Below, one piece after another: positions 1 through 6,649 of a stretch of 9,915 bases of DNA. The DNA is from DATGEO01 sp035310015. GTDB lineage: Bacteria > Chloroflexota > Dormibacteria > Dormibacterales > Dormibacteraceae. Where the stretch lies: contig DATGEO010000158.1 of NCBI GenBank assembly GCA_035310015.1, forward strand, positions 1-9,915. Reading direction: 5' to 3'. Each line of letters opens with the position of its first letter. The stretch's first letter is position 1. The position numbers and the translations under genes are program-made. The notes under the pieces were generated by a model that had not been told where the DNA came from, made no database searches, and saw nothing but the letters and a program-made list of their open reading frames with translations.

Positions 1-1259
1 ACCGCCTCCGCCGCATAGCGCGCGCGCTTGGCGAGGATGCGGATGCGGTGCAGCTCCGGGTCGGTGGGATTGTCGGGCAGCTGCCGCACCGCGGACCGGA
101 GGCGGCGCCACGGCCCCGCAGCAAGCACGGGCAGGACTCCGACGGCCGGCAGGTCGGCGTCGGCCACGGTCGCGGGCGACAGCGCGGCCTCGACCAGGCG
201 GTCGAGCAGCGCCACGTAGCGCGCCGAGTCGATGTCGGCCATGAGCTTCTTGCGCAGGTCTGCGATCTCGTGCTCGAGGATCCCGAGCAGCGACGCCGCC
301 GCGCGCTGGTCGTGCGCCGGCAGTCCCTTGGCCCGGTCGCGCAAGCGCTCCAGGAGCACCTCGCGGTCTCGGACCGCGCCCAGCGCCAGGCCGAGCCAGC
401 CCAGCTCCGTGCGCAGGGGCTCCGTCCAGTCGGGTTCGAGCAGCGGCGAGAACGTGCGCAGGTGCGACCGCAGCTTGCGCGTCGCCACTCGCGCCTGGTG
501 CACGGCTTCGGGGTCGCCGCTCGTGCGCACTAACGGGTCGTGGCGGAGGAGCGAGGCCACGGCTTCGGCGAAGACGCTGCAGATCACGTCCTTCGCGGGG
601 GAGGTGGGCTCGACCGGCCTCGCCGCGACCTCGGGTGGCTCCATCGCGCGGGGTCCGAGAGCACGCAGGTGCTTGGGGGTCGGATCAGGAGCGCCCGCGC
701 CGGCGCCGCGAAGGCGGTTCACCAGCGGCTCGAGAACGGCGCCGTCGGCGGATGCCGCGCCGCCGGCGGCGACCGGCACCTCGACCTCGATCTCGCGGAA
801 ACGCGTGGCCACGCGCCGCCCGTCGCGCACCGAGACCTCGTCGTCCACGACCTCGGCCAGGCGCGCGCCCGTGGCGTCGGTCAGGCGCACGCGCCGGCGC
901 ACCGTCGACAGTCGCGCGACCGGAACGAGCTCCGCGCTGCGCACGAGCGCGCGAATCACCGAGGTGGCGGCCTCAGGCGGCTTTTTCGGTCCGCCCGCGA
1001 AAGTGAGCTCCGCCCGCTCGAGGGCTCCGTCGGCGACCGCGGGTGACAGCTTGAGCGTCCAGCCTTCACCGGCGCGATGGCGGAGGGAGACACCCCACCG
1101 GGCCAGCCGCAGGTCCGCCGTGTCGAAGTAGACGGTCTCGAGGCGCAGGGTCTCCGGGGCGCCGACCACGGCGCCTTCGACGACACCTTCGAGGCTGGGC
1201 AGGTGAAAGGCGGGCCCGGCTCCTAGCTTGACCTCGCGCTCGACCGGCGCATCAGGCAT
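1..1259 (-). CDS. CYTH-CHAD domain protein, C-terminus cut off by window edge
   Basis: I translated this reading frame by hand from the minus strand; 419 codons lie inside the window and the stop is beyond base 1. Residues 7-11 (EREVK) are the canonical ExExK signature of CYTH / triphosphate tunnel enzymes, which use metal ions to bind or hydrolyse triphosphates; the CYTH part spans about residues 1-200. From about residue 225 a helical CHAD domain follows, with its conserved basic helices HQARVATRKLRSHLR (254-268) and HRIRILAKRARYAAE (404-418). CHAD domains are known to bind polyphosphate through such basic residues. The ATG at 1259 lies 5 bases after the PPK1 stop with no clear Shine-Dalgarno sequence, so translational coupling to ppk is likely. 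The substrate is not known; a polyphosphate-associated role is inferred from domain and neighbour. Little of the CHAD domain appears to be missing. Confidence 0.93.
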   Translation of the reverse strand, partial: MPDAPVEREVKLGAGPAFHLPSLEGVVEGAVVGAPETLRLETVYFDTADLRLARWGVSLRHRAGEGWTLKLSPAVADGALERAELTFAGGPKKPPEAATSVIRALVRSAELVPVARLSTVRRRVRLTDATGARLAEVVDDEVSVRDGRRVATRFREIEVEVPVAAGGAASADGAVLEPLVNRLRGAGAGAPDPTPKHLRALGPRAMEPPEVAARPVEPTSPAKDVICSVFAEAVASLLRHDPLVRTSGDPEAVHQARVATRKLRSHLRTFSPLLEPDWTEPLRTELGWLGLALGAVRDREVLLERLRDRAKGLPAHDQRAAASLLGILEHEIADLRKKLMADIDSARYVALLDRLVEAALSPATVADADLPAVGVLPVLAAGPWRRLRSAVRQLPDNPTDPELHRIRILAKRARYAAEA

Positions 1260-1264
1260 CGCGG

Positions 1265-3382
1265 CTACGCATGGGGAACGCGTATGGCGGCGCCGTTGGA
1301 TCGCGCCCAGTCGAGCGCCTGCTCCTGGAACCGCCGCTGGGAGTTCAGGCCAACAGTGGTCTGCACCTTGCTCCAGCTGCCGTCGGGGTGCAGCTCCCAC
1401 GCGAGAACGTCATCGGCGAGGCAGAGGTTGAGGATGGCCTGCAACCGGGCGCGCAGCAACGAGTCGGTCACGGGCACGACGACCTCGACGCGGCGGTCGA
1501 GGTTGCGCGGCATGAGGTCGGACGACCCCAGGTAGTGCTCCGCTTCCTCGTCGCGACCGAAGGAGAAGATGCGCGAGTGCTCGAGGAACCTGCCGACGAT
1601 CGATCGCACCTTGATGCGCTCCGACAATCCTGGGACGCCGGGCCGCAGTGAGCACATGCTGCGCACGATCAGGTCGACCTCCGCGCCGGCCTGTGACGCG
1701 GCGTACATCGAGTCGATGAGATCAGGGTCGACCAGGTTGTTGACCTTGATCACGATCCGACCGCCCGGCCTGCCCTCGCGCTCGATGAGGTGCGCGAGGT
1801 CCGAGCGCAGGCTCGTCGGCGCGACGAGCAGCTTGCGGTAGCGGTTCTGGCGGCTGTAGCCGGTGAGGAGGTTGAAGAGCTCGGTGACGTCGGCGCCGAG
1901 GTCGGGGTCGGCCGAAAGAAGGCTGACGTCCTCGTACTGGTGCGCAGTGCTGGGGTTGTAGTTGCCCGTGCCGACGTGCACGTAGTGCTGGATGTGCCGG
2001 CCCTCGCGCCGCACGACCGACGTGACCTTGGCGTGAGTCTTCAACCCGACGAGCCCGAACACCACGTGGACGTTCGCCTCTTCGAGCGCGCGGGCCCACG
2101 CGATGTTGGCCTGCTCGTCGCCTCGCGCCTTCAGCTCGACCAGCGCGACCACCTGCTTGCCTGCTTCTGCGGCGCGGATCAGCGCGCGCACGATGGGGCT
2201 GGCGGGGCCCGACGTCCGATACAGGGTTTGTTTGATGGCGAGCACGTCCGGGTCACTCGCCGCGTGGTCGATGAAGGCTTCGACCGAGGTGGCGAACGAA
2301 TCGTACGGGTGATGGGCGAGGATGTCGCCCGAGCGGAGGATCACGAAGAGGTCCGGGATCTCGGCGCCGAGGCCCTGCAGGCGAGGCTGAGTGGTAGGCG
2401 TCCACGGCTCTTCCTTCAGGTCGGGGCGGTCGAGCTGGGCGAGCGATCCCATCGCCGACATGTCGAGCAGGCCGTCCACGTGGTAGACGTCCGAAGGCTG
2501 CAGCTCGAGCTCGCGCGTGAGCAGCTCGAGCACCTCGGCCGACACGCCCGGGTTGACCTCGAGCCGCACCACGCGGGCGTGGCGGCGCCGGCGGCGCAGC
2601 TCGGTCTGGATCGCGGCCAGCAGGTCTTCCGCGTCGCTGTCGACGTCGTCGAGGTCGCCGTCGCGTGTCACCCGGAACGGGTGATGGTCGACCACCTCCA
2701 TGCCCGGGAAGAGCGACTGCATGTGCAGGGCGATCACGTCCTCGAGCGGCACGTACCGGCGGCCTTCCGCCAGCGGGATCAGGCGCGGCAGCACGGGCGG
2801 CACCTTCACGCGCGCGAAGCGCGGCTGGTTGCGCTGCGGGTCGCGGACCATCACGGCGAGGTTCAACGACAGGTGTGAGATGTACGGGAAAGGGTGTGCC
2901 GGGTCGACGGCGAGCGGCGTCAGCACCGGGAAGATCTGCTGCCGGAAGACGGAGTGGAGCTGGCTCAGCTCCTTCTTCGTGACGTCGGCGCCACGCACGA
3001 GCGTGATGCCGGCCTCGGCGAGAGCGGGCAGAAGCTCGTTGTTGAAGATCCCGACCTGGCGGTGGACCAGGCCCTCGACCCGGGTCCGGATCGCGCGCAG
3101 CTGCTCCAGCGGCGACATCCCGTCGGGCGAGGCCATGGCGACCGCCGCCAGGACCTGCTCCTTGAGGCCCGCGACGCGCACCTGAAAGAAATCGTCCAGG
3201 TTGGCGCTGAAGATGCCGAGGAACCGCACCCGCTCGAGCAGGGGAAGCTTCGGATCCTCGGCCATGGCGAGCACCCGTTCGTCGAAATCCAGCCGGGAGA
3301 GCTCCCGGTTGAGGAACCGCGGCGTGTCCGAGCCTGGAACCGGGAGCTCATCGCCCATATCTGCCTGAATCCCCAGCGCCAC
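1265..3382 (-). CDS. ppk1: Polyphosphate kinase 1
   Basis: This cytoplasmic or membrane-associated enzyme transfers the gamma-phosphate of ATP reversibly onto polyphosphate. The 705 residues match the usual PPK1 length of about 690-740. The N-terminal domain carries FLNRELSRLDFDERVL (23-38) and the SANLDDFF motif (59-66). In the catalytic half, GLKTHAK (446-452) holds His450, which corresponds to the phosphorylated His435 of the E. coli enzyme, followed by HVGTGNYNP (469-477). The second essential histidine is His602 in EHSRIFSFG. The upstream start used here is GTG at 3382; an ATG at 3358 (residue 9) is possible and has a GGGGA stretch upstream, so the first eight residues are uncertain. It is the middle gene of a probable operon, 32 bases after the cNMP-like gene and 5 bases before the CYTH-CHAD gene. 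No truncation or missing key residue is seen. Confidence 0.97.
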   Translation of the reverse strand: MALGIQADMGDELPVPGSDTPRFLNRELSRLDFDERVLAMAEDPKLPLLERVRFLGIFSANLDDFFQVRVAGLKEQVLAAVAMASPDGMSPLEQLRAIRTRVEGLVHRQVGIFNNELLPALAEAGITLVRGADVTKKELSQLHSVFRQQIFPVLTPLAVDPAHPFPYISHLSLNLAVMVRDPQRNQPRFARVKVPPVLPRLIPLAEGRRYVPLEDVIALHMQSLFPGMEVVDHHPFRVTRDGDLDDVDSDAEDLLAAIQTELRRRRRHARVVRLEVNPGVSAEVLELLTRELELQPSDVYHVDGLLDMSAMGSLAQLDRPDLKEEPWTPTTQPRLQGLGAEIPDLFVILRSGDILAHHPYDSFATSVEAFIDHAASDPDVLAIKQTLYRTSGPASPIVRALIRAAEAGKQVVALVELKARGDEQANIAWARALEEANVHVVFGLVGLKTHAKVTSVVRREGRHIQHYVHVGTGNYNPSTAHQYEDVSLLSADPDLGADVTELFNLLTGYSRQNRYRKLLVAPTSLRSDLAHLIEREGRPGGRIVIKVNNLVDPDLIDSMYAASQAGAEVDLIVRSMCSLRPGVPGLSERIKVRSIVGRFLEHSRIFSFGRDEEAEHYLGSSDLMPRNLDRRVEVVVPVTDSLLRARLQAILNLCLADDVLAWELHPDGSWSKVQTTVGLNSQRRFQEQALDWARSNGAAIRVPHA

Positions 3383-3414
3383 GCCCGCAAGATTACCCGC
3401 TGGATCGCCCCGTT

Positions 3415-3903
3415 TCAGCGGGGTCTTGGCAGTCGCCGAGCCCTCAGGTGCTCCCCCGCCAGCGCCGTCAGCCGGCGCCTGACCTGGTCGATCTTGACGA
3501 GCTGCGCGAACTCGGCCGGGGCCGCCGACAGGGCCCGGATCGGGCTCAGCGCGATCGTGGTCTCACGCGACCTGACCGAATACAGCATGCCCGCCACCCC
3601 GGCGGCCTCGCCGTGGCCGATCACCCGCAGCGGGCGGGCGTCCGCCGAGACCAGGGCCTCGCCGGCGACCAGCAGCCAGAGCCTGGCCTCCGGCCTCCCC
3701 TGGACGGTGAGGCGAGTGCCTCGGGGCACCTCGATCTCGTCGAGGAAGCCGGCGGCGGCCTGGAGCTCAGGCCAGCCCAATCGCCCGAAGAGGGCCATCG
3801 AGCCCAGCACGTCCGCGCGCGCGTTGAGGGGCTGGAGAACGCGGACAAGCTGCGCCGCCCAGGCCTGACCCGAGGCCGTGGCTTCCCCGTCGATGACTTC
3901 CAA
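3415..3903 (-). CDS. Stand-alone cyclic-nucleotide-binding-like domain protein (CRP-type beta-roll, no HTH)
   Basis: The 162 residues look like a single cNMP-binding beta-roll. Residues 36-50 (MALFGRLGWPELQAA) fit the helix that opens such domains, EVPRGTRLTVQG (58-69) and ARLWLLVAGEALV (73-85) fit the strands with the typical V.G.. turn, and GEAAG (98-102) with R113 sits where the phosphate-binding cassette lies. The cassette is degenerate compared with CRP, so cAMP binding is uncertain. There is no room for a C-terminal helix-turn-helix, so it is probably not a DNA-binding regulator. The start is TTG at 3903, chosen because a GAGGTG Shine-Dalgarno sequence lies 4 bases upstream. It heads the probable operon with ppk1, 32 bases downstream, and could sense a ligand for that enzyme; this role is inference. 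Confidence 0.8.
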   Translation of the reverse strand: MEVIDGEATASGQAWAAQLVRVLQPLNARADVLGSMALFGRLGWPELQAAAGFLDEIEVPRGTRLTVQGRPEARLWLLVAGEALVSADARPLRVIGHGEAAGVAGMLYSVRSRETTIALSPIRALSAAPAEFAQLVKIDQVRRRLTALAGEHLRARRLPRPR

Positions 3904-3907
3904 TGCT

Positions 3908-3913
3908 CACCTC
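3908..3913 (-). promoter_or_regulatory. Shine-Dalgarno sequence deciding a TTG start
   Basis: On the minus strand GAGGTG is followed by four bases (AGCA) and then TTG at 3903. It is one of the two clear ribosome binding sites in the window and supports the unusual TTG start of the cNMP-like gene over any internal start. Confidence 0.75.
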
Positions 3914-3936
3914 GACGCAGCAGGGAGGCTGCGTTG
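3913..3936 (-). other. Short hairpin in the 5' leader of the cNMP-like/ppk1 operon
   Basis: The arms CGCAGC (3916-3921) and GCTGCG (3928-3933) are perfectly complementary around a 6-base loop, and an A-T pair extends the stem outward. The outer stem touches the first base of the GAGGTG Shine-Dalgarno sequence, so it could affect translation initiation of the operon. It is short, and chance occurrence in GC-rich DNA is possible. Confidence 0.35.
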
Positions 3937-4003
3937 TGGAGCCAGCCTACCGCCGGTCGGTTAAGAGCGCTGCCGAGATGGATTAAGCGTTGGCCGAAGC
4001 CGC

Positions 4004-4027
4004 GGACCGGGCGTCGCCGCCCGGTCC
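4004..4027 (-). terminator. GC-rich hairpin downstream of the pilin gene, terminator-like
   Basis: Perfect 9-bp arms GGACCGGGC (4004-4012) and GCCCGGTCC (4019-4027) flank a 6-base loop, 29 bases past the pilin stop codon. There is no following U-tract on the minus strand, so it is not a classic intrinsic terminator; it may slow or end transcription, or stabilise the 3' end of the short pilin mRNA, and it separates the pilin gene from the downstream polyphosphate operon. Confidence 0.5.
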
Positions 4028-4056
4028 ACCCCCGCCCTGCAGCTTGCTCCCGGCTT

Positions 4057-4221
4057 CTAGCCGAGCGCCGCTACGACGTTCGAGAAGACGTTCTGGATCT
4101 GGTTCCCCATGGTCAAAAGAATCACGATGACGACGATCGACACGAGAACCAGGATCAGCGCGTACTCCACCATGCCCTGGCCGCTCTGTTCTCGGCCGCG
4201 GCCCAGCCGTTTCCAAACCAT
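4057..4221 (-). CDS. Flp-family type IVb pilin
   Basis: This 54-residue reading frame was found by translating the minus strand. It is a prepilin: a short basic leader (residues 1-14, ending QSG) is followed by QGMVEYALILVLV and a hydrophobic helix to about residue 37, then a short tail. The likely prepilin peptidase site is Gly14/Gln15, placing Glu19 at +5 and Tyr20 at +6 as in Flp/Tad pilins. The mature protein of about 40 residues would sit in the membrane before assembly into a Tad-type pilus used for adhesion or uptake. A perfect GGAGGTGA Shine-Dalgarno sequence lies 6 bases before the ATG. No tad assembly genes are in the window, so the secretion machinery must lie elsewhere. It is divergent from the LysR-type gene with 133 bases between the two starts. 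Confidence 0.92.
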   Translation of the reverse strand: MVWKRLGRGREQSGQGMVEYALILVLVSIVVIVILLTMGNQIQNVFSNVVAALG

Positions 4222-4227
4222 CGCTTG

Positions 4228-4235
4228 TCACCTCC
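4228..4235 (-). promoter_or_regulatory. Strong Shine-Dalgarno sequence of the pilin gene
   Basis: GGAGGTGA on the minus strand, 6 bases upstream of the ATG at 4221. It is the strongest ribosome binding site in the window and is what one expects for an abundant structural subunit. Confidence 0.85.
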
Positions 4236-4298
4236 TTGGCTGCACCTGGGCAGCGCGTATAGCTAAGCGGGATAACGGCCGGTTTCAGCTTTGCTTAA

Positions 4299-4337
4299 CC
4301 ATCAGGTGCGCGATAATTTGTGAAGCAAGCCATCAGG
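4299..4337. repeat. Pair of CCATCAGG direct repeats in the divergent pilin/LysR intergenic region
   Basis: CCATCAGG occurs at 4299-4306 and 4330-4337, exactly 31 bases apart, about three helical turns. The downstream copy lies between the -35 and -10 of the proposed LysR-gene promoter. LysR-type proteins commonly bind as tetramers to sites in such divergent regions, so these are candidate half-sites for autoregulation or control of the pilin gene. Two copies of 8 bp are thin evidence. Confidence 0.35.
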
Positions 4338-4348
4338 GTGGCTAATAT
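4318..4348 (+). promoter_or_regulatory. Probable leaderless promoter of the LysR-type gene
   Basis: TTGTGA (4318-4323) and TAATAT (4343-4348) are separated by 19 bases. Transcription would start about 7 bases after the -10, at or next to the GTG start codon at 4355. No convincing Shine-Dalgarno sequence precedes that GTG, which fits a leaderless mRNA. The -35 spacing is slightly long. Confidence 0.5.
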
Positions 4349-4354
4349 CGCACC

Positions 4355-5260
4355 GTGAAGCCGGCGTTCACCCTCGAACAGGTCCGGTCGTTTCTCGCGG
4401 TGGCCGAGCATGAGAGTGTCTCCCGCGCCGCGGCGTCCCTGCACCTCACCCAGGGCGCGGTCACCCAGCAGCTGCAGAACTTCGAGGCCGCGCTGGGTCT
4501 GAGCCTCGTCGAGCGCGGTCCGCGCGGGGTGCGGCTGACGGGTGCAGGCCGGTCGCTGGCGCCGACCTGCCGGGGCGCGCTGCGAAGCGTCGAGGTGGTC
4601 GTGGAGGCGGCGCGCGCGCTGAAGAACCTCGAGGCCGGGACCCTGCACCTCGGTTCGAGCCCCACCTGTGCGACGTATTACTGGCCGTCGCTACTGGCGA
4701 AGTTCGCGGCGTCCCACCCGGAGGTCGGCCTCTCGATGACCGTCGAGCCGTCGTCCCTGATCAACGAGCAAGTGAGCAGCGGGGTCCTGGAGTGCGCCCT
4801 CATCGAGGGCCCTCCGCTGGACGGCCTGACCGCCGTCGTCCTGGCGTGGGACGAGCTCGTGCTGGTTGCGAGCTCCGGCCATCCGCTGGCACATGTCGAC
4901 GAGGTCACCGAAGCCGAGCTGGCCAGGCACCGCTATCTGGGTCGCGGACGTCTGTGGGGCGCTGAAAGCCAGGCCCGCGAGATGATCGGCGCGGCCTACG
5001 AGCGCTCCGAGGTGCTGAACCTGGGCCATCCGGAGTACGTGCGCGCGGCGGCATTGGCGGGCCTTGGCTACGCGGCCCTGCCGGTGCTGGCCGTCAAGGC
5101 AGACGTCGAGTCGGGCGCGCTCGTGCGCCTGCCCGGCCCTTCCCGGAAGCGCCCGATCACCGCCATCCGCCGGCCCGCCGACGGCGGACCGACGGTCGAG
5201 GTCTTCTGGCGGTTCATCCTGGAAGGCGCACAACCCGGGCCGGCGCCGGAACCGACCTAG
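4355..5260 (+). CDS. LysR-type transcriptional regulator
   Basis: The 301-residue protein has the standard LysR-family length and layout. The N-terminal winged helix-turn-helix spans about residues 6-65, with AEHESVSRAAASLHLTQGAV (17-36) as the DNA-binding element, then a linker helix (about 66-92). The effector domain begins at GTLHLGSSP (95-103) and includes VSSGVLECALIEGP (140-153) and GLGYAALPVLAV (236-247), typical of the periplasmic-binding-protein-like fold of this family. The start is GTG, without a clear Shine-Dalgarno sequence. It is divergent from the Flp pilin gene, which by the usual arrangement is its most likely neighbour target, and converges on the GH4 glycosidase gene with only 5 bases between the stop codons. 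The effector is unknown. Confidence 0.95.
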   Translation: MKPAFTLEQVRSFLAVAEHESVSRAAASLHLTQGAVTQQLQNFEAALGLSLVERGPRGVRLTGAGRSLAPTCRGALRSVEVVVEAARALKNLEAGTLHLGSSPTCATYYWPSLLAKFAASHPEVGLSMTVEPSSLINEQVSSGVLECALIEGPPLDGLTAVVLAWDELVLVASSGHPLAHVDEVTEAELARHRYLGRGRLWGAESQAREMIGAAYERSEVLNLGHPEYVRAAALAGLGYAALPVLAVKADVESGALVRLPGPSRKRPITAIRRPADGGPTVEVFWRFILEGAQPGPAPEPT

Positions 5261-5265
5261 ACTAC

Positions 5266-6582
5266 CTAGACGCCGACCCTGGCCTCGAACGGCGCGAGGA
5301 ACTCGCGCTCGGCCTCCCACATCTCGTCGAAGAGCTTTTCGATCTCTTCCAGCGAGCACACGGCTGCAGTGAGCGGATCGATCGACAGCGCGTACAGAGC
5401 CTTCTGCCGGTCGCGCTCGACGAGCGCCTCGACGACGAGCTCGTGCACGGCCATGTGCGCGCGGTTCAGGGCCGCGAGCTGCTCCGGCAGCTTGCCGAAC
5501 TTCACGGGATGGAACCCGGAGCGGTCGACCCTGCACTCGACCTCGACGCAGCCTTCGGGCAGGTTCTCGATCGAGCCGTGGTTGATGACGTTGCCCCAGA
5601 TGCTGGTCGGCTGGTCCTTCTCGACCGCCTCGATGATGTAGGACGCGTACTCGTGGCCGCGCGTGCGCGGGATGTCCATCTTGCCGTCGAGCATCGCCTC
5701 GATGCGCTCGTCGTTCTCGCGCCGCCACTCCGGCCAGTTGTTCGCGTAGAACCCGCTCGCGCCGAGGTAGCCGGCGCGGGTGTACTTCTCGATCAGGTCG
5801 GGGCGCTTGCGGTAGTACGGCACGTACTCCGAGAAGTGACCGCTGGACTCGGTCACGAAGGCGCCGAGGTGCAGCATCACGTCGAACCGGACAGGATCCC
5901 GTTCGTAGACCTCGGGGTCCTTGGCGCGCTCGCGCAGCTTGGGGTACTGGTCGACGCCTCGGTGCTCGAGCCGGGTGAACCAAGCGTTGTGGTTGATTCC
6001 CGCGCACTGCCATTTCAGCTCGTCGTACGGAACCTGGAGGTATTCCGCGAGCAACCTGGACGTGCCCTGCACGCTGTGGCACAGCCCGACCACGGGCTGC
6101 TGGGTCGACCGCGCCGCGGCGAGCGTGAGGATCGACATCGGGTTGGTGTAGTTGAGAATCCAGGCCTCGGGCGCGAGGCGCGCGGCGTCGGCAACGATTT
6201 CGAGCCACGCAGGGCCGGTGCGAAGAGCCTTGAAGATGCCGCCCGGGCCGATGGTGTCGCCAATGCACTGGTCGACGCCGTAGCGCAGCGGGATGTCGTA
6301 GTCGGCGCGCACGTTCTGGAGGCCCGCCACCTCGATCGAGTTGACGACGAAGTCCGTTCCCGGCAGCGCGTCGCGGCGGTCGGTCGAGGCCTCGACCTTC
6401 CACTTCTTGCCCGACAGCTGGACCAGCCGCTCTGCGATCCGGCGCGCCAGGTCGAGCCTCGTGGGATCGATGTCCACCAGGGCAAAGACACCGCTCTCGA
6501 GGTTGTCGACCGCCAGCAGGTCGGTGATGATCTGGCGCGCAAAAACCGCGCTGCCCGCTCCGACCATCGTGATCTTCGGCAT
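5266..6582 (-). CDS. melA: GH4 family alpha-galactosidase-like glycosidase (NAD+- and metal-dependent)
   Basis: The 438-residue protein fits glycoside hydrolase family 4, cytoplasmic enzymes that cleave glycosides by an NAD+-assisted redox-elimination mechanism. The N-terminal Rossmann motif is MVGAGS (6-11). NYTNPM (144-149) is the conserved substrate/cofactor motif. Cys168 in GLCHSVQG and His198 in GINHNAWF match the metal-binding Cys and His of the family. The CHSVQ sequence is the form usually seen in alpha-galactosidases such as E. coli MelA, so that substrate is favoured, but alpha-glucosidase or other activity cannot be excluded. The start ATG at 6582 gives the Rossmann motif at the correct distance; the open frame continues upstream to 7443, but that part is antisense to the MarR-GNAT gene and is not coding. 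No sugar transporter gene is adjacent. It is divergent from the MarR-GNAT gene. Confidence 0.93.
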   Translation of the reverse strand: MPKITMVGAGSAVFARQIITDLLAVDNLESGVFALVDIDPTRLDLARRIAERLVQLSGKKWKVEASTDRRDALPGTDFVVNSIEVAGLQNVRADYDIPLRYGVDQCIGDTIGPGGIFKALRTGPAWLEIVADAARLAPEAWILNYTNPMSILTLAAARSTQQPVVGLCHSVQGTSRLLAEYLQVPYDELKWQCAGINHNAWFTRLEHRGVDQYPKLRERAKDPEVYERDPVRFDVMLHLGAFVTESSGHFSEYVPYYRKRPDLIEKYTRAGYLGASGFYANNWPEWRRENDERIEAMLDGKMDIPRTRGHEYASYIIEAVEKDQPTSIWGNVINHGSIENLPEGCVEVECRVDRSGFHPVKFGKLPEQLAALNRAHMAVHELVVEALVERDRQKALYALSIDPLTAAVCSLEEIEKLFDEMWEAEREFLAPFEARVGV

Positions 6583-6589
6583 GAGCAAA

Positions 6590-6619
6590 ACCCTACCGCA
6601 TGCCCGCCGGACGTTCCAA
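6590..6619 (-). promoter_or_regulatory. Possible promoter of the GH4 gene
   Basis: On the minus strand TTGGAA (6619-6614) and TAGGGT (6595-6590) are 18 bases apart. Transcription would start at about 6583, next to the ATG at 6582, so the mRNA could be leaderless. The AGGG of the -10 could instead act as a weak Shine-Dalgarno sequence if transcription starts further upstream. Confidence 0.35.
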
Positions 6620-6627
6620 CGGCATAT

Positions 6628-6647
6628 TCTCTGACTCAGGTCAGAGA
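6628..6647. promoter_or_regulatory. Palindromic candidate operator between GH4 and MarR-GNAT genes
   Basis: Arms TCTCTGAC (6628-6635) and GTCAGAGA (6640-6647) form a perfect inverted repeat around TCAG. The element ends two bases before the TTG start of the MarR-GNAT gene and lies in the 67-base divergent region. MarR-family dimers bind palindromes of about this size near their own promoters, so autoregulation and control of the GH4 gene are the natural inference. It could also form an RNA hairpin covering the TTG start region. Confidence 0.6.
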
Positions 6648-6649
6648 CA

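Noticed and set aside
232..1131. Plus-strand open frame opposite the CYTH-CHAD gene
   Set aside because: Arg/Ser/Thr-rich shadow; the minus strand carries clear CYTH and CHAD motifs.
1790..2878. Long plus-strand open frame of about 362 codons opposite ppk1
   Set aside because: Composition is typical of the antisense of a GC-rich gene, and ppk1 on the other strand is unmistakable.
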